From Phycisphaerae bacterium (lineage in GTDB: Bacteria > Planctomycetota > Phycisphaerae > UBA1845 > UTPLA1), in the NCBI GenBank assembly GCA_035275405.1, contig DATEMU010000007.1, forward strand, positions 124,001 through 188,000: DNA of 64,000 nt, in the 5' to 3' direction. The first letter of the stretch is position 1. The number at the start of each line of letters is the position of its first letter. The notes beneath the pieces are model-generated. The model was not told the DNA's origin and did no database searches. It worked only from the letters and a program-made list of their open reading frames with translations. Of the stretch, positions 1 through 8,076 are shown in pieces. The position numbers and the translations under genes were made by a program.

Positions 1-1
1 A

Positions 2-1678
2 GCCCTGTTGCTCGCGCTGGTCGTCCTCGTCGGAGCGGCCCTGCGCGTCTACCACTTCAAGGGCTTCGATCATTCCGACGAAATGGCCTACCTACAGGCC
101 GCCTCCGATCTGGCATCCGGCGACTATCGCTTTCCGCACAGCGGCTACGGTAACCATGCCTGGCTGCGCTACACCATCGTCCTGCCCCTTGCGCTGGCCA
201 TCCGAACGTGCGGACCGGACGATCGCGCCTGCGCCGTCCCGCTCTTCTTCGCCTCGCTCGTGGCCATCCTTGTTGCGTACGGGATCGGCCGGGACCTGTG
301 CCGCTCGCGCGCCGCCGGTCTGCTGATGGCGGCGATTTTGGCGATCAACATCCGGGACGTCGGCTGGGCGACCCGTTTCTACCCGGACGCCGTGCAGTCT
401 CTGTTTCTGGCGCTGTGCATGTGGCTGGTGATTCGGTCGCGGCCGTCCGACCTCCCCGTGCATTCCGATTTGTCGCGATCCTTGTCCCGTCCGCTGAAGC
501 GTTCGGCCTTTCTCGGCGGCCTCTGTTTTGCGCTGGCGTACAATTCGAACCTGATTTCCGTCATATTCCTGCCGGCCCTGGTGGCAGTGCTGCTCGCCAC
601 TTACCCGTGGCGGTGCGCGCTGCGCCTGGCGGCGTGGATGCTGGCCGGCTCCGCCGCGCTGTACCTGCCATTACTGGTCTTTTTCTGGACTGCCGGCGGC
701 ACGCCGTTCCTGGAATTCGCCGCCGTCGCCCAGGCGAATGAGACGCGCGCCGAGGCCATGAGCTTCGGAACCCTGCTCCTGAAGGTCTTTGTTCGCAAGG
801 TGGGGGAAATCGGAACCAAAATCGTGACGGCCGATTTCTATGAAGTTCAGCGCATCCTGCTGACCGACGCGGGGTATCTCGCCATCGCTCGTCCCGCCGC
901 CGTCTGCCTGGCGGTCGGCCTCTTTGTACGAGGGCGTACGGATCGCGAGCGCTGGGCCTGGCGCGTCGCCGCGCTCTGGCTCCTGGCGCTCTATCTCGTC
1001 TACGAGTTCGGTACGCCGTTCCTGCCGCTCCGCAAAGTTCCTCGCTATCTGCACATGTTCATTTTTCCGATGGCGGCGATCATCGTCGCCACGCTTTCGC
1101 CGCATTTGCATCGCCGTGCCGTTGTACAGGGCGTCCTCGTCGGCCTTGCACTCGGCGCGGCTTACTACGCCATGCCTTCCATCGCACCGACGACGGCCAT
1201 CACATGGGCCGCCGGTCTGGCGAGTGTGTTTGCCCTCGGGCTCGCGCTCTTCGTTCGCAAAAGCCTCGCGCAGGCCTCGGGAATCGGACTCCTCACGCTT
1301 TCGCTCCTTTTCTGGTGTCGCAGTTTGGGCGTGGGCCTCTTGCCGCATACACAACTCAGCCGCGCCCTCCAGCGCCTGGATCTTCCCGCGCCGGTCTATA
1401 CCAACTCCTGGCGAACGGAAATGCTGCTGGAATGCCTGCCGCTCCACGACCGGGGCCCCGACGGCGTCATCCTCTCCTGCGAGGCCGCCCCGCTGATGGA
1501 CGCCTTCGATCGCGGGCACGCCGTGATCCTCTACACGCGGCCGGGCGCGCAATACACCTATTGCGATCTTCCGCCAGTGGAGACCGGCCGACTCCTTGGC
1601 GAATTCGAAAATCGCGCCGACAAGCTCTTCGATAACGGTTTGTACAAAATCTATGCGCGTCGCCCTGAGACCCCTTGA
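2..1678 (+). CDS. GT39/ArnT-like membrane glycosyltransferase, 5' end outside window
   Basis: Integral membrane protein of the PMT/ArnT (GT39/GT83-like) fold, which transfers sugars from polyprenyl-phosphate donors at the outer face of the cytoplasmic membrane. The visible part opens inside a first membrane helix, followed by an acidic loop (FDHSDEMAYLQAA) of the kind that carries the catalytic Asp in this family. About ten further hydrophobic segments run to roughly residue 430, then a short soluble C-terminal domain. The frame is open to the window edge, so the TTG at position 8 is probably not the true start. The acceptor cannot be inferred. Fold assignment is fairly secure, specificity unknown. 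Confidence 0.7.
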   Translation, partial: ALLLALVVLVGAALRVYHFKGFDHSDEMAYLQAASDLASGDYRFPHSGYGNHAWLRYTIVLPLALAIRTCGPDDRACAVPLFFASLVAILVAYGIGRDLCRSRAAGLLMAAILAINIRDVGWATRFYPDAVQSLFLALCMWLVIRSRPSDLPVHSDLSRSLSRPLKRSAFLGGLCFALAYNSNLISVIFLPALVAVLLATYPWRCALRLAAWMLAGSAALYLPLLVFFWTAGGTPFLEFAAVAQANETRAEAMSFGTLLLKVFVRKVGEIGTKIVTADFYEVQRILLTDAGYLAIARPAAVCLAVGLFVRGRTDRERWAWRVAALWLLALYLVYEFGTPFLPLRKVPRYLHMFIFPMAAIIVATLSPHLHRRAVVQGVLVGLALGAAYYAMPSIAPTTAITWAAGLASVFALGLALFVRKSLAQASGIGLLTLSLLFWCRSLGVGLLPHTQLSRALQRLDLPAPVYTNSWRTEMLLECLPLHDRGPDGVILSCEAAPLMDAFDRGHAVILYTRPGAQYTYCDLPPVETGRLLGEFENRADKLFDNGLYKIYARRPETP

Positions 1679-1709
1679 GTAAAGGCCTCTGTCTGCGACG
1701 TGATCAATT

Positions 1710-2294
1710 TCAATGTGAGGACGGGCGTGGCGCCGGCTCAAGCAGCCACAGCGCCTCGCGGTTTCCCGCATGTCCACGGATCGGGCTTTCGCATTCCGCC
1801 GTCAGGTGCAGGCCAAGAGATGCCAGCCCGGCGCGGAGCGGCGCGAGCACTTCCTCCGTGCGATCATCCGGCAGCACGCCGCCCGCCAGCCGCTCCGGCG
1901 GCGCCTCATAATGCGGCTTGACCAGCGAGATGATCTGGCCGTCCGGACCCAAAAGTCTCCGAGCAACCGGCAGGATAAGCGGCTGCCGCGTCCAGCCCGC
2001 GTCGATCGTGACCAATCGCACCGGTTCGGGCAACGTCACGTGCAGCGCATCGGTCCGCTCCATCACGATCACGCGCGGGTCGCTGCGCAGCACATAGGCC
2101 AGTACACCGTACCCCCGCTCGACCGCGTACACCCGCGCCGCCCCGGCGCGAAGCAGACATTCCGTGAATCCCCCGGTATTCGCCCCGAGATCGGCGCAGA
2201 CCCATCCCATCGGCGAAACGCCGAACGTCGTCAGGGCATGGGCCAGCTTGTGACCAGCGCGGGAGACAAAGGGTTGCGGATCGGTGGGGGACAC
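1710..2294 (-). CDS. FtsJ/TlyA-like rRNA ribose methyltransferase lacking an S4 domain
   Basis: Protein of 194 residues with a Rossmann-type SAM-dependent methyltransferase fold. It opens FVSRAGHKLAHAL, the motif that in TlyA/YqxC proteins links the S4 domain to the FtsJ domain. The SAM-binding segment is CADLGANTGGFTECLL, followed by the acidic VYAVERGYG strand and LVTIDAGWT. TlyA family members usually have an N-terminal S4 RNA-binding domain of about 60 residues; here the protein begins after it. The start is GTG, 15 bp after the rpsT stop, so the two are probably cotranscribed. Likely role: 2'-O-methylation of rRNA. The exact target is uncertain without S4. Confidence 0.75.
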   Translation of the reverse strand: MSPTDPQPFVSRAGHKLAHALTTFGVSPMGWVCADLGANTGGFTECLLRAGAARVYAVERGYGVLAYVLRSDPRVIVMERTDALHVTLPEPVRLVTIDAGWTRQPLILPVARRLLGPDGQIISLVKPHYEAPPERLAGGVLPDDRTEEVLAPLRAGLASLGLHLTAECESPIRGHAGNREALWLLEPAPRPSSH

Positions 2295-2309
2295 CGTCGA
2301 AACCGGCGC

Positions 2310-2585
2310 CTACTTCTTGGCGCCCGCCATCGCGTTCAGCCGCTTGGCCAGGCGGCTCTTGCGCCGGGCGGCGGTGTTGCGATGGATCGCATGGCGCAGC
2401 GAGCTTCGGTCCAGGACCTGCGCGGCCTCGCGAAATGCCTTGTCCGCACCGGCCGCGTCCTTGGCGGCGACCGTCTCCGTGACCTTGCGGACTTTGGTCT
2501 TGATGAGCGAGATGCGGGCCTTGTTCCGGGCGGCGCGCTTCGCGTTCTGGCGCATCCGCTTTCTAGACGAGAGTGATCTTTCCAA
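2310..2585 (-). CDS. rpsT: 30S ribosomal protein S20
   Basis: A 91-residue, very basic, all-helical protein matching S20, a primary binder of 16S rRNA in 30S assembly. The opening SSRKRMRQNAKRAARNKARIS follows the family pattern SAKKRxRQ..RRxRN, and the C-terminus has the expected RRKSRLAKRLN run. The start is TTG, with an AGGAG box 7-8 bases upstream on the minus strand. A rare start codon is also used by E. coli rpsT, where it takes part in autogenous control. It lies directly upstream of the TlyA-like methyltransferase, so a ribosomal protein and an rRNA modifier appear to share a transcript. Confidence 0.93.
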   Translation of the reverse strand: MERSLSSRKRMRQNAKRAARNKARISLIKTKVRKVTETVAAKDAAGADKAFREAAQVLDRSSLRHAIHRNTAARRKSRLAKRLNAMAGAKK

Positions 2586-2648
2586 TGTCGTGCTCCTGTG
2601 GTGTCCGGGGTGGTCTAGCCCACCCGACCGTCTTCAACCATCCATCCT

Positions 2649-4142
2649 CTACGAAGGTGTCGCCGACAGCTTTTCCAATCGCTGCCGGGCATCGCGATAA
2701 TTGTAATCGAGTTGGATCAAATCGCCATAGACCTTCCGGGCGTCCCCCGCCAGATTCGATTTCTCGAGGGCCCGACCCAGCCAATAGTTCGTCTCCAGCG
2801 CGGTCGTGGTTGTGGTCGAATCGAGATCGGCCGCCGCCCCGCGAAGCGTCTGAATCGCCTGATCGCTGAACCCCTTTTCGTAGAAGCACCGGCCGATGTA
2901 CAGGCGGCTCTCCCCCCGAAACCGCCCATCCGCCTGGGCCTGCTGAAAGAGCGGGATCGCGTCGTCAAACCGACGGCTGGCGAAGTAACGAGTAGCCAGT
3001 TGAAAGCGAATCCGCGCCTCGGTCGGATAATGGGCAAGCCGATCCTGAAAGATGGCGATTTCGGCCTCGGTTTGCGCAGCGGCGTGCGCGGCAAGGGCGC
3101 TGCGCGACGCCGCATCCTCCGGATTCGACTTGACTTTGTCGGTCCATTCGCGGCGGCGGCGATTGAGTTGGCGCATGCGCACATCGTCAGCCTTCATCTT
3201 GAAGACATAGTTCGCGCTCGTCTTATATTCTTCCTCCAACAGCGCGATCGCCTGATTCTCCGTCTCCTCGTTCTCGACGCGGACCATCAGGTCGACCAGG
3301 CTCAGCAATTTCGCCGGCACGTGGCGGTTTTCCTCCCAAACGGCCCGCGCCCGCGCCACCAGTTCCAAATTGCGATCGACGGTATGCACCGCCCTGTCCC
3401 GATCGTGTAATTCCCGCTGGCCCTCGCGATCCTTGAGCGACTCCTCGAAGCCGCCGGCCTTGTCGAACTTGCCCTTCAGGATCGTCAACTTCCCGGTCGC
3501 GTTGCTTCGCGCCCGCGGCGCGTCCGTGGAGTCCGGGTGCTGCTGATTCCAGATCTGCGAGGTGGCAATCGCCGCGTTCAGAATCTCCATGGCCATCTGA
3601 TCGTCGCCGCCGCGCATGGCCAGCTCCGCCCCGGCGTCCATGTTCGCGCAGGCCTCCTGATAATGCGTCGCCGGCAGTTTCTTCGCCGAGTTGAACGCAT
3701 CCGCAATGACCGGCGCGATCCAATGCACCACCCGGTCACAACCCGCCTTGGCGGCCAGCTTGAGAATCTCCTCCATGTGACCGATGTTGGCAGGGTCCAG
3801 GCCGTAAAGATGCATCGCGTTGCTCAGCGATTTGAGCACGTCCTTGCCGGTCGTGGGCAGCTTGCGCGAGGCCATGAACCCCGCGCCCTTGCCGCCCTCC
3901 AGCCGCCGGGCCGTCGCCACGACGCGAAGCGGTTTGAGACCCTCTTCCACCGCGTCCGGCCAAAAGGCCAGGCCGTCGCAGTAGAGCTGCACCGCATAGT
4001 CGTAGTTGCGGGTCTCCGCCGATTTTTTGGCGTGCTCGAAGAACTTGCGGGCCTTGGCCTGGTTCTCCGGACTGGTGGACCATCGCCCACCGGCCGCGCC
4101 TGCGGGTTGCGACGTTCCGCCGGTGTCTCCGTCTCTTCCCAT
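2649..4142 (-). CDS. TPR-repeat protein, function unknown
   Basis: A 497-residue soluble protein made largely of helical repeats. TPR-like pairs are clear around residues 35-75 (KFFEHAKKSAETRNYDYAVQ) and from about 370 to the end (ARIRFQLATRYFASRRFDDA; SRLYIGRCFYEKGFSDQA; TNYWLGRALEKSNLAGDA). The middle contains charged helices of a coiled-coil type. No signal peptide or membrane segment is seen. ATG at 4142 is preferred over an in-frame TTG at 4148. It is divergent from def, with about 140 bp between them. TPR arrays usually mediate protein-protein contacts; no partner can be named. Proteins of this layout are frequent in planctomycete genomes. Confidence 0.75.
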   Translation of the reverse strand: MGRDGDTGGTSQPAGAAGGRWSTSPENQAKARKFFEHAKKSAETRNYDYAVQLYCDGLAFWPDAVEEGLKPLRVVATARRLEGGKGAGFMASRKLPTTGKDVLKSLSNAMHLYGLDPANIGHMEEILKLAAKAGCDRVVHWIAPVIADAFNSAKKLPATHYQEACANMDAGAELAMRGGDDQMAMEILNAAIATSQIWNQQHPDSTDAPRARSNATGKLTILKGKFDKAGGFEESLKDREGQRELHDRDRAVHTVDRNLELVARARAVWEENRHVPAKLLSLVDLMVRVENEETENQAIALLEEEYKTSANYVFKMKADDVRMRQLNRRRREWTDKVKSNPEDAASRSALAAHAAAQTEAEIAIFQDRLAHYPTEARIRFQLATRYFASRRFDDAIPLFQQAQADGRFRGESRLYIGRCFYEKGFSDQAIQTLRGAAADLDSTTTTTALETNYWLGRALEKSNLAGDARKVYGDLIQLDYNYRDARQRLEKLSATPS

Positions 4143-4281
4143 CGCCAATCAATTCACCGGGTCGAAGTTCCGCCGGGGCGGATGAAGCGGGCCGGGCCCG
4201 AGAACATTCGTGTTTCGTGCGAAGCACGGCTCCGCTAAGATCATTATAACAGACGATCTTGTTTGTAGGAGTCTCCCGCGA

Positions 4282-4836
4282 ATGCCATTGGACGTCGCCG
4301 CCTTGCAGATTATCAACTACCCCGACGCGCGCCTGCGGAAGGCCTGCGGGGTCGTCGAACGCTTCGACGAGGAGCTGGCGGCGCTCGCCGAGCGAATGTT
4401 CCTGCTCATGCGCCAGCACGAAGGCGTCGGTCTGGCGGCCCCGCAGCTAGGAGTCCTGCTGCGAATGTTCATCTGCAATCCGACCGGGGATCCCAAGGAC
4501 GACCACGTGTACGTCAACCCCCGGCTGACGGATTTCGTCGACCAGGCCGACCGCGAGGAGGGATGCCTGTCCATTCCCGACGTAACCGTCAATGTACGGC
4601 GGCCGCTATCGTGCAGGATTCATGCGTTCGACCTTCAAGGTCGGCCGATCGAAGAAGCAGGCTCGGATCTGCTGGCTCGCTGCTGGCAGCACGAATGCGA
4701 CCACCTCGAAGGACGGCTGATCATCGACCGTATGTCGGAGTCCGACAAGATCGCCAATCGCAAGGCGATCCGCCAACTTGAGGCCGATCACGAATCGAAG
4801 ATCCGCCGTGGCGGACACAAAAAAATCGCTTACTGA
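4282..4836 (+). CDS. def: Peptide deformylase
   Basis: Removes the formyl group from the initiator methionine of new polypeptides; a cytosolic metal-dependent hydrolase. The three family motifs are present in this 184-residue protein: GVGLAAPQLG (about 48-57), EGCLSIP (about 93-99) with metal ligand Cys95, and HECDH (137-141) with ligands His137 and His141 around the catalytic Glu138. The start at ATG 4282 has an AGGAG box about ten bases upstream; an upstream in-frame ATG at 4210 would add 24 residues unlike any deformylase. It is followed by fmt after 27 bases, pairing deformylation with formylation as in many bacteria. The C-terminus is basic. Confidence 0.95.
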   Translation: MPLDVAALQIINYPDARLRKACGVVERFDEELAALAERMFLLMRQHEGVGLAAPQLGVLLRMFICNPTGDPKDDHVYVNPRLTDFVDQADREEGCLSIPDVTVNVRRPLSCRIHAFDLQGRPIEEAGSDLLARCWQHECDHLEGRLIIDRMSESDKIANRKAIRQLEADHESKIRRGGHKKIAY

Positions 4837-4863
4837 TCCCTGAACACCGCCCACGGACTACTG

Positions 4864-5829
4864 ATGCGCATCCTCTTCTTCGGCTCCGGCGAGTTCGCCA
4901 TCCCCACCCTGCGGTCCATCGCCGGCGACGGCCACGATATCGTCGCCGTCGTGACCCAGCCCGACCGTCCGCGCGGTCGTGGGAAGGAAGTGAAGCCGAC
5001 GCCCGCCAAATCGGCGGCCATCGATCTGGGGCTTTCGGTTCTGACGACCGACGACGTCAACAGCGCGCAGATGACCGCCCAATTGAAATCGCTCGGCGCG
5101 GACCTGGCCTATGTCGCGGCCTTTGGCCAGAAGATCGGCAAGGAACTGCTCACGGCGTTTCCCGTCGGCATCGTCAATCTCCATGCCTCGCTGCTTCCCG
5201 CGCTCCGCGGGGCGGCCCCGATCAACTGGGCGATCATCAACGGCGACCACGAAACCGGCGTGACCGTCTTCCGTCTCGTCGAAAAAATGGACGCCGGGCC
5301 GATTCTGGTGCAGCGGCGCACAGCGATCGGCGACGTGGAGACCGCCGATGAACTGCACGATCGCCTGGCACGGATCGGCTGTGATGCCGTCCGCGCGACG
5401 CTGGAGCTTCTCGCCGCACAGCCTGACACCCCCGGCACGCCGCAGGATGCGGCGAAGGCCACGATCGCCCCGAAATTGAGCAAGAACGATGGGCACATCG
5501 CCTTCGATAAACCGGCGGCCCAACTCGCCAACCGGATTCTGGGCCTGTGGAGTTGGCCCGGCGCGACGTGCCGGTATTGCTCCGCGGACGGCCGCCGCGA
5601 CGAGATCGTAACCCTCGCCCGAGCACGCCCCTATGAAGGTCGAACAACGCCCGCCGGCGCTCAAGAAACCGGTCGCATCACAGAAGTCCTCAGCGTGCGC
5701 ACAGCCGACGGTGAACTCGAAATCCTGGAGATCAAACCGGCCGGCGGTCGGCTCATGCCGTGGCAGGACTTCGTCAACGGCCGGCACGTCGCCCCGGGCG
5801 ATCGCTTCCTGCCCATCGAGTCCAGATAA
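4864..5829 (+). CDS. fmt: Methionyl-tRNA formyltransferase
   Basis: Formylates Met-tRNA(fMet) with 10-formyl-tetrahydrofolate to make the initiator tRNA. The 321-residue length is normal. The N-terminal catalytic domain starts MRILFFGSGEFA and holds the signature NLHASLLPALRGAAPINWAI, with the catalytic Asn105, His107 and Asp143 (KMDAGPI) at the positions known from E. coli. The C-terminal tRNA-binding beta-barrel occupies about residues 205-321. It lies between def and rsmB; the rsmB ATG follows its stop codon directly, consistent with a single def-fmt-rsmB operon. Confidence 0.95.
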   Translation: MRILFFGSGEFAIPTLRSIAGDGHDIVAVVTQPDRPRGRGKEVKPTPAKSAAIDLGLSVLTTDDVNSAQMTAQLKSLGADLAYVAAFGQKIGKELLTAFPVGIVNLHASLLPALRGAAPINWAIINGDHETGVTVFRLVEKMDAGPILVQRRTAIGDVETADELHDRLARIGCDAVRATLELLAAQPDTPGTPQDAAKATIAPKLSKNDGHIAFDKPAAQLANRILGLWSWPGATCRYCSADGRRDEIVTLARARPYEGRTTPAGAQETGRITEVLSVRTADGELEILEIKPAGGRLMPWQDFVNGRHVAPGDRFLPIESR

Positions 5830-7230
5830 ATGACTCCACGCGCGCCTGCCAAACTGGATTCTCGTGAACGCGCGCTGCGGGCGCTCGTCGCCGCCTATGA
5901 CGGCGAATATTTCGGCCGCGACCTGCTCGACGAGTGGCAACGAGCCCAGCCGCTCTCCGAGGCGAACGCGGGCCTGGCCCTCGAACTCGTCATGGGCGTC
6001 GCGCGAGTCCGCATCATCGCCGAGCACATCGCCGCGCACTTCTATCGCGGTCGCTGGGGAGGGCTGCGGCCTCCGATCCGCGTCATCCTCGCACTCGGTG
6101 TTTACCAACTCTGCTGGCTCGAACGCATCCCCGAGCACGCCGCCGTCGATCAGGCCGTGCGCATGGCCAAGCGTCACGGTCGCGGCACGGCCGAAATGGT
6201 CAACGCCCTGCTCCGCAAGGTCGCCCAATTTCGCGGACCGATGGTGGAAAAGCCCTCCGAGCCGGACCCCCGCCGCTACCTGGCCGTCGAACCTGCACGT
6301 GGGCGGGTATTCACCGTAGACGTCTTTCCCGATCCCACGCGCAAACCGCTTGACTACCTGATCGCCGCGACGGGCCATCCCCCTTGGCTCGTCGAGCGCT
6401 GGCATCGCCGCTTCAAGCCGCAGCGCTGCCGCCAAGTCTGCGAGGCCGGTCAGTTCCGCCCGCCACTGGTGCTGCGCCCCAATCGATTGAAGACGACTCC
6501 CGACGCACTGGTCGATCGCCTGAAATCCGAGGGGCAAGCGGCTCGGATCATTGAGGGAACCCCGGCCGTACTGGTTTCTGCGGCGTCGAACCCTCAATCC
6601 CTGAATCCCTCAATCCCTCAATCCCTATTCCAAGAGGGCCTCTGCCAACCACAGGACAGCACGGCGCAGATCGCGCTCAATCTGTCACCGCCCCGGCCCG
6701 GCGAATTCGTGCTCGACCTCTGCGCCGGCGTGGGAACGAAATCCACCCAGGCGGCCGAACTGATGGGCAACGAAGGAATCGTGCTCGCCACCGACATCGA
6801 CTACGCCAAGCTGACCCACGTGGCGACCGGTGCCGAGCGACTCGGCCTCAGGATTGTGCAAACGACGCCGCTCGACGCGCTCGATGCGGCGCTATCGGGA
6901 ATCGGCCGCCCGCCGGACCTGATCCTCCTCGACTCCCCCTGCACGAACACCGGCGTCCTCGCCCGCCGCCCCGAGGCCCGTTATCGCGCCAGTCAAAAAA
7001 CCCTGACGGCCCTGACAAAAATCCAATCGGACCTGCTGGACCGCGCCGCCGCCCTCGCCGGTGCGCAGTCGCGCATCATCTACACGACCTGCTCGCTGGA
7101 AAAAGAGGAAAACGAGGATCAGTCGCGCGCGTTCTGCCAACGAAGTCCGCAATGGCGCATCGCCGAGGAATCGTTCACCCTGCCCGACCTCGATCGCGGC
7201 GGGGGTTATGCGGCGGTCTTGTCGCGCTAA
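5830..7230 (+). CDS. rsmB: 16S rRNA m5C967 methyltransferase (RsmB/Sun family) with a repeat-derived insertion
   Basis: SAM-dependent RNA cytosine-C5 methyltransferase of 466 residues. An N-terminal NusB-like RNA-binding domain (about 10-150) is followed by the catalytic domain with DLCAGVGTKSTQAAELM (SAM site), DSPCTNTGVLARRPEARYR (motif IV Cys) and TTCSLEKEENEDQ (motif VI Cys). Both cysteines of the two-Cys mechanism are present. The frame starts on the base after the fmt stop. A block coding for SNPQSLNPSIPQSL (6592-6632) is made of short CAATCCCT-type repeats inserted in frame just before the SAM-binding part, at a place where family members have a loop. The protein is otherwise intact and probably active. 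Confidence 0.9.
   Translation: MTPRAPAKLDSRERALRALVAAYDGEYFGRDLLDEWQRAQPLSEANAGLALELVMGVARVRIIAEHIAAHFYRGRWGGLRPPIRVILALGVYQLCWLERIPEHAAVDQAVRMAKRHGRGTAEMVNALLRKVAQFRGPMVEKPSEPDPRRYLAVEPARGRVFTVDVFPDPTRKPLDYLIAATGHPPWLVERWHRRFKPQRCRQVCEAGQFRPPLVLRPNRLKTTPDALVDRLKSEGQAARIIEGTPAVLVSAASNPQSLNPSIPQSLFQEGLCQPQDSTAQIALNLSPPRPGEFVLDLCAGVGTKSTQAAELMGNEGIVLATDIDYAKLTHVATGAERLGLRIVQTTPLDALDAALSGIGRPPDLILLDSPCTNTGVLARRPEARYRASQKTLTALTKIQSDLLDRAAALAGAQSRIIYTTCSLEKEENEDQSRAFCQRSPQWRIAEESFTLPDLDRGGGYAAVLSR
6588..6632 (+). repeat. Tandem CAATCCCT-type repeat inside rsmB
   Basis: Four imperfect copies of an AATCCCTC/AATCCCTG word stand in a row in the rsmB frame and are translated into an Asn/Pro/Ser/Leu-rich loop. 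The same kind of short-word repetition is seen between genes elsewhere in the window, so this looks like repeat expansion tolerated in a loop. Confidence 0.8.
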
Positions 7231-7306
7231 TGCTCTGTAGGGTGACCGGCAATATACTTCTTTGAACCGTCTTATCCGCTTGATTGGAACGAATTGGTGC
7301 TTTGCG

Positions 7307-8041
7307 ATGACCTATCTGAAACTGATCGGCTGGCACGCTCTTGTCATCCCGCTGTTCGGACTTGGGTGTGTTCAACACTCACTATCTCCCTCAACACCTT
7401 CCGAGTGCACGTATAAACAGTCTCTCGATCGCATAAATCATTCCAACTACGACCCGTTGCTATCAGACGTAGAACGTGACTTGCGAATCGGCAACCCGGT
7501 CGATTTCCGTTCTCCATCTTTTCTCGACCCCTATTGGTGGTTTACCTATTTGAAGAACGATACAAAGATTGAATTGGCGGCTGTTCCAGTGCGAATTGAA
7601 GATCCGCCTACTTGTGAAATATGTGATCGCTCACAGTTTCGATATTGTCCGCGTTTGTACTGGATCGGTAAGGCTGAGGAGAAAAGCGGGCACCGTCTCG
7701 ATGAGAATGGAGCCGCACGGCGCACCTATCGTATTCGTCTCACAATTGACGCAGCAACTGACAGCAGAATTTCAACATTTCTTGCAGCAGTTGATATGAC
7801 GAGAATCTTGCGAATAGACGAAATCGAATCAAAATTACAACTTGGCGCCCCGTGTGCGACGGGCGCGGCCTCATCAACCCTCCCCATGATTAGTCTGGAA
7901 TATGTAAAGGACGGTTACATCGTAGAGCTTTTTGCCAGCGAATTAGATTCGCAGGATAAGGACGATTTGCAAAGTTGGGCAGACGATCGATCGCGCTTGG
8001 CTTTCACCGGGTATTGGACAGCATCCAAGATCGGAAAGTAG
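7307..8041 (+). CDS. Putative lipoprotein, unrecognised
   Basis: The 244-residue product starts MTYLKLIGWHALVIPLFGLGCVQHS, a short positively charged N-terminus, a hydrophobic stretch and a lipobox-like FGLGC, so export and lipid attachment at Cys are likely. The rest is a soluble domain with a CEICDRSQFRYCP segment holding three cysteines. No family was recognised. ATG 7307 is preferred because the frame upstream (to 7262) would put extra residues before the signal peptide. The gene is visibly richer in A+T than rsmB before it and flgE after it, which may mean recent acquisition. It is convergent with flgE. Confidence 0.55.
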   Translation: MTYLKLIGWHALVIPLFGLGCVQHSLSPSTPSECTYKQSLDRINHSNYDPLLSDVERDLRIGNPVDFRSPSFLDPYWWFTYLKNDTKIELAAVPVRIEDPPTCEICDRSQFRYCPRLYWIGKAEEKSGHRLDENGAARRTYRIRLTIDAATDSRISTFLAAVDMTRILRIDEIESKLQLGAPCATGAASSTLPMISLEYVKDGYIVELFASELDSQDKDDLQSWADDRSRLAFTGYWTASKIGK

Positions 8042-8049
8042 CCGTCGTC

Positions 8050-8076
8050 GTGCAGAGCCCGCCCTACGGCTACCGC
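8050..8076. repeat. Short dispersed repeat (CAGAGCCCGCCCTACGG)
   Basis: The word CAGAGCCCGCCCTACGG lies just past the end of flgE; its reverse complement (CGTAGGGCGGGCTCTG) recurs at 25259-25276 in front of the large TPR gene. These are the two outer ends of the flagellar cluster. Confidence 0.6.

Noticed and set aside
4858..6597. 579-residue open frame on the minus strand across fmt and rsmB
   Set aside because: Shadow of the two real genes caused by high G+C; composition is Arg/Gly/Asp-rich with no recognisable motif.
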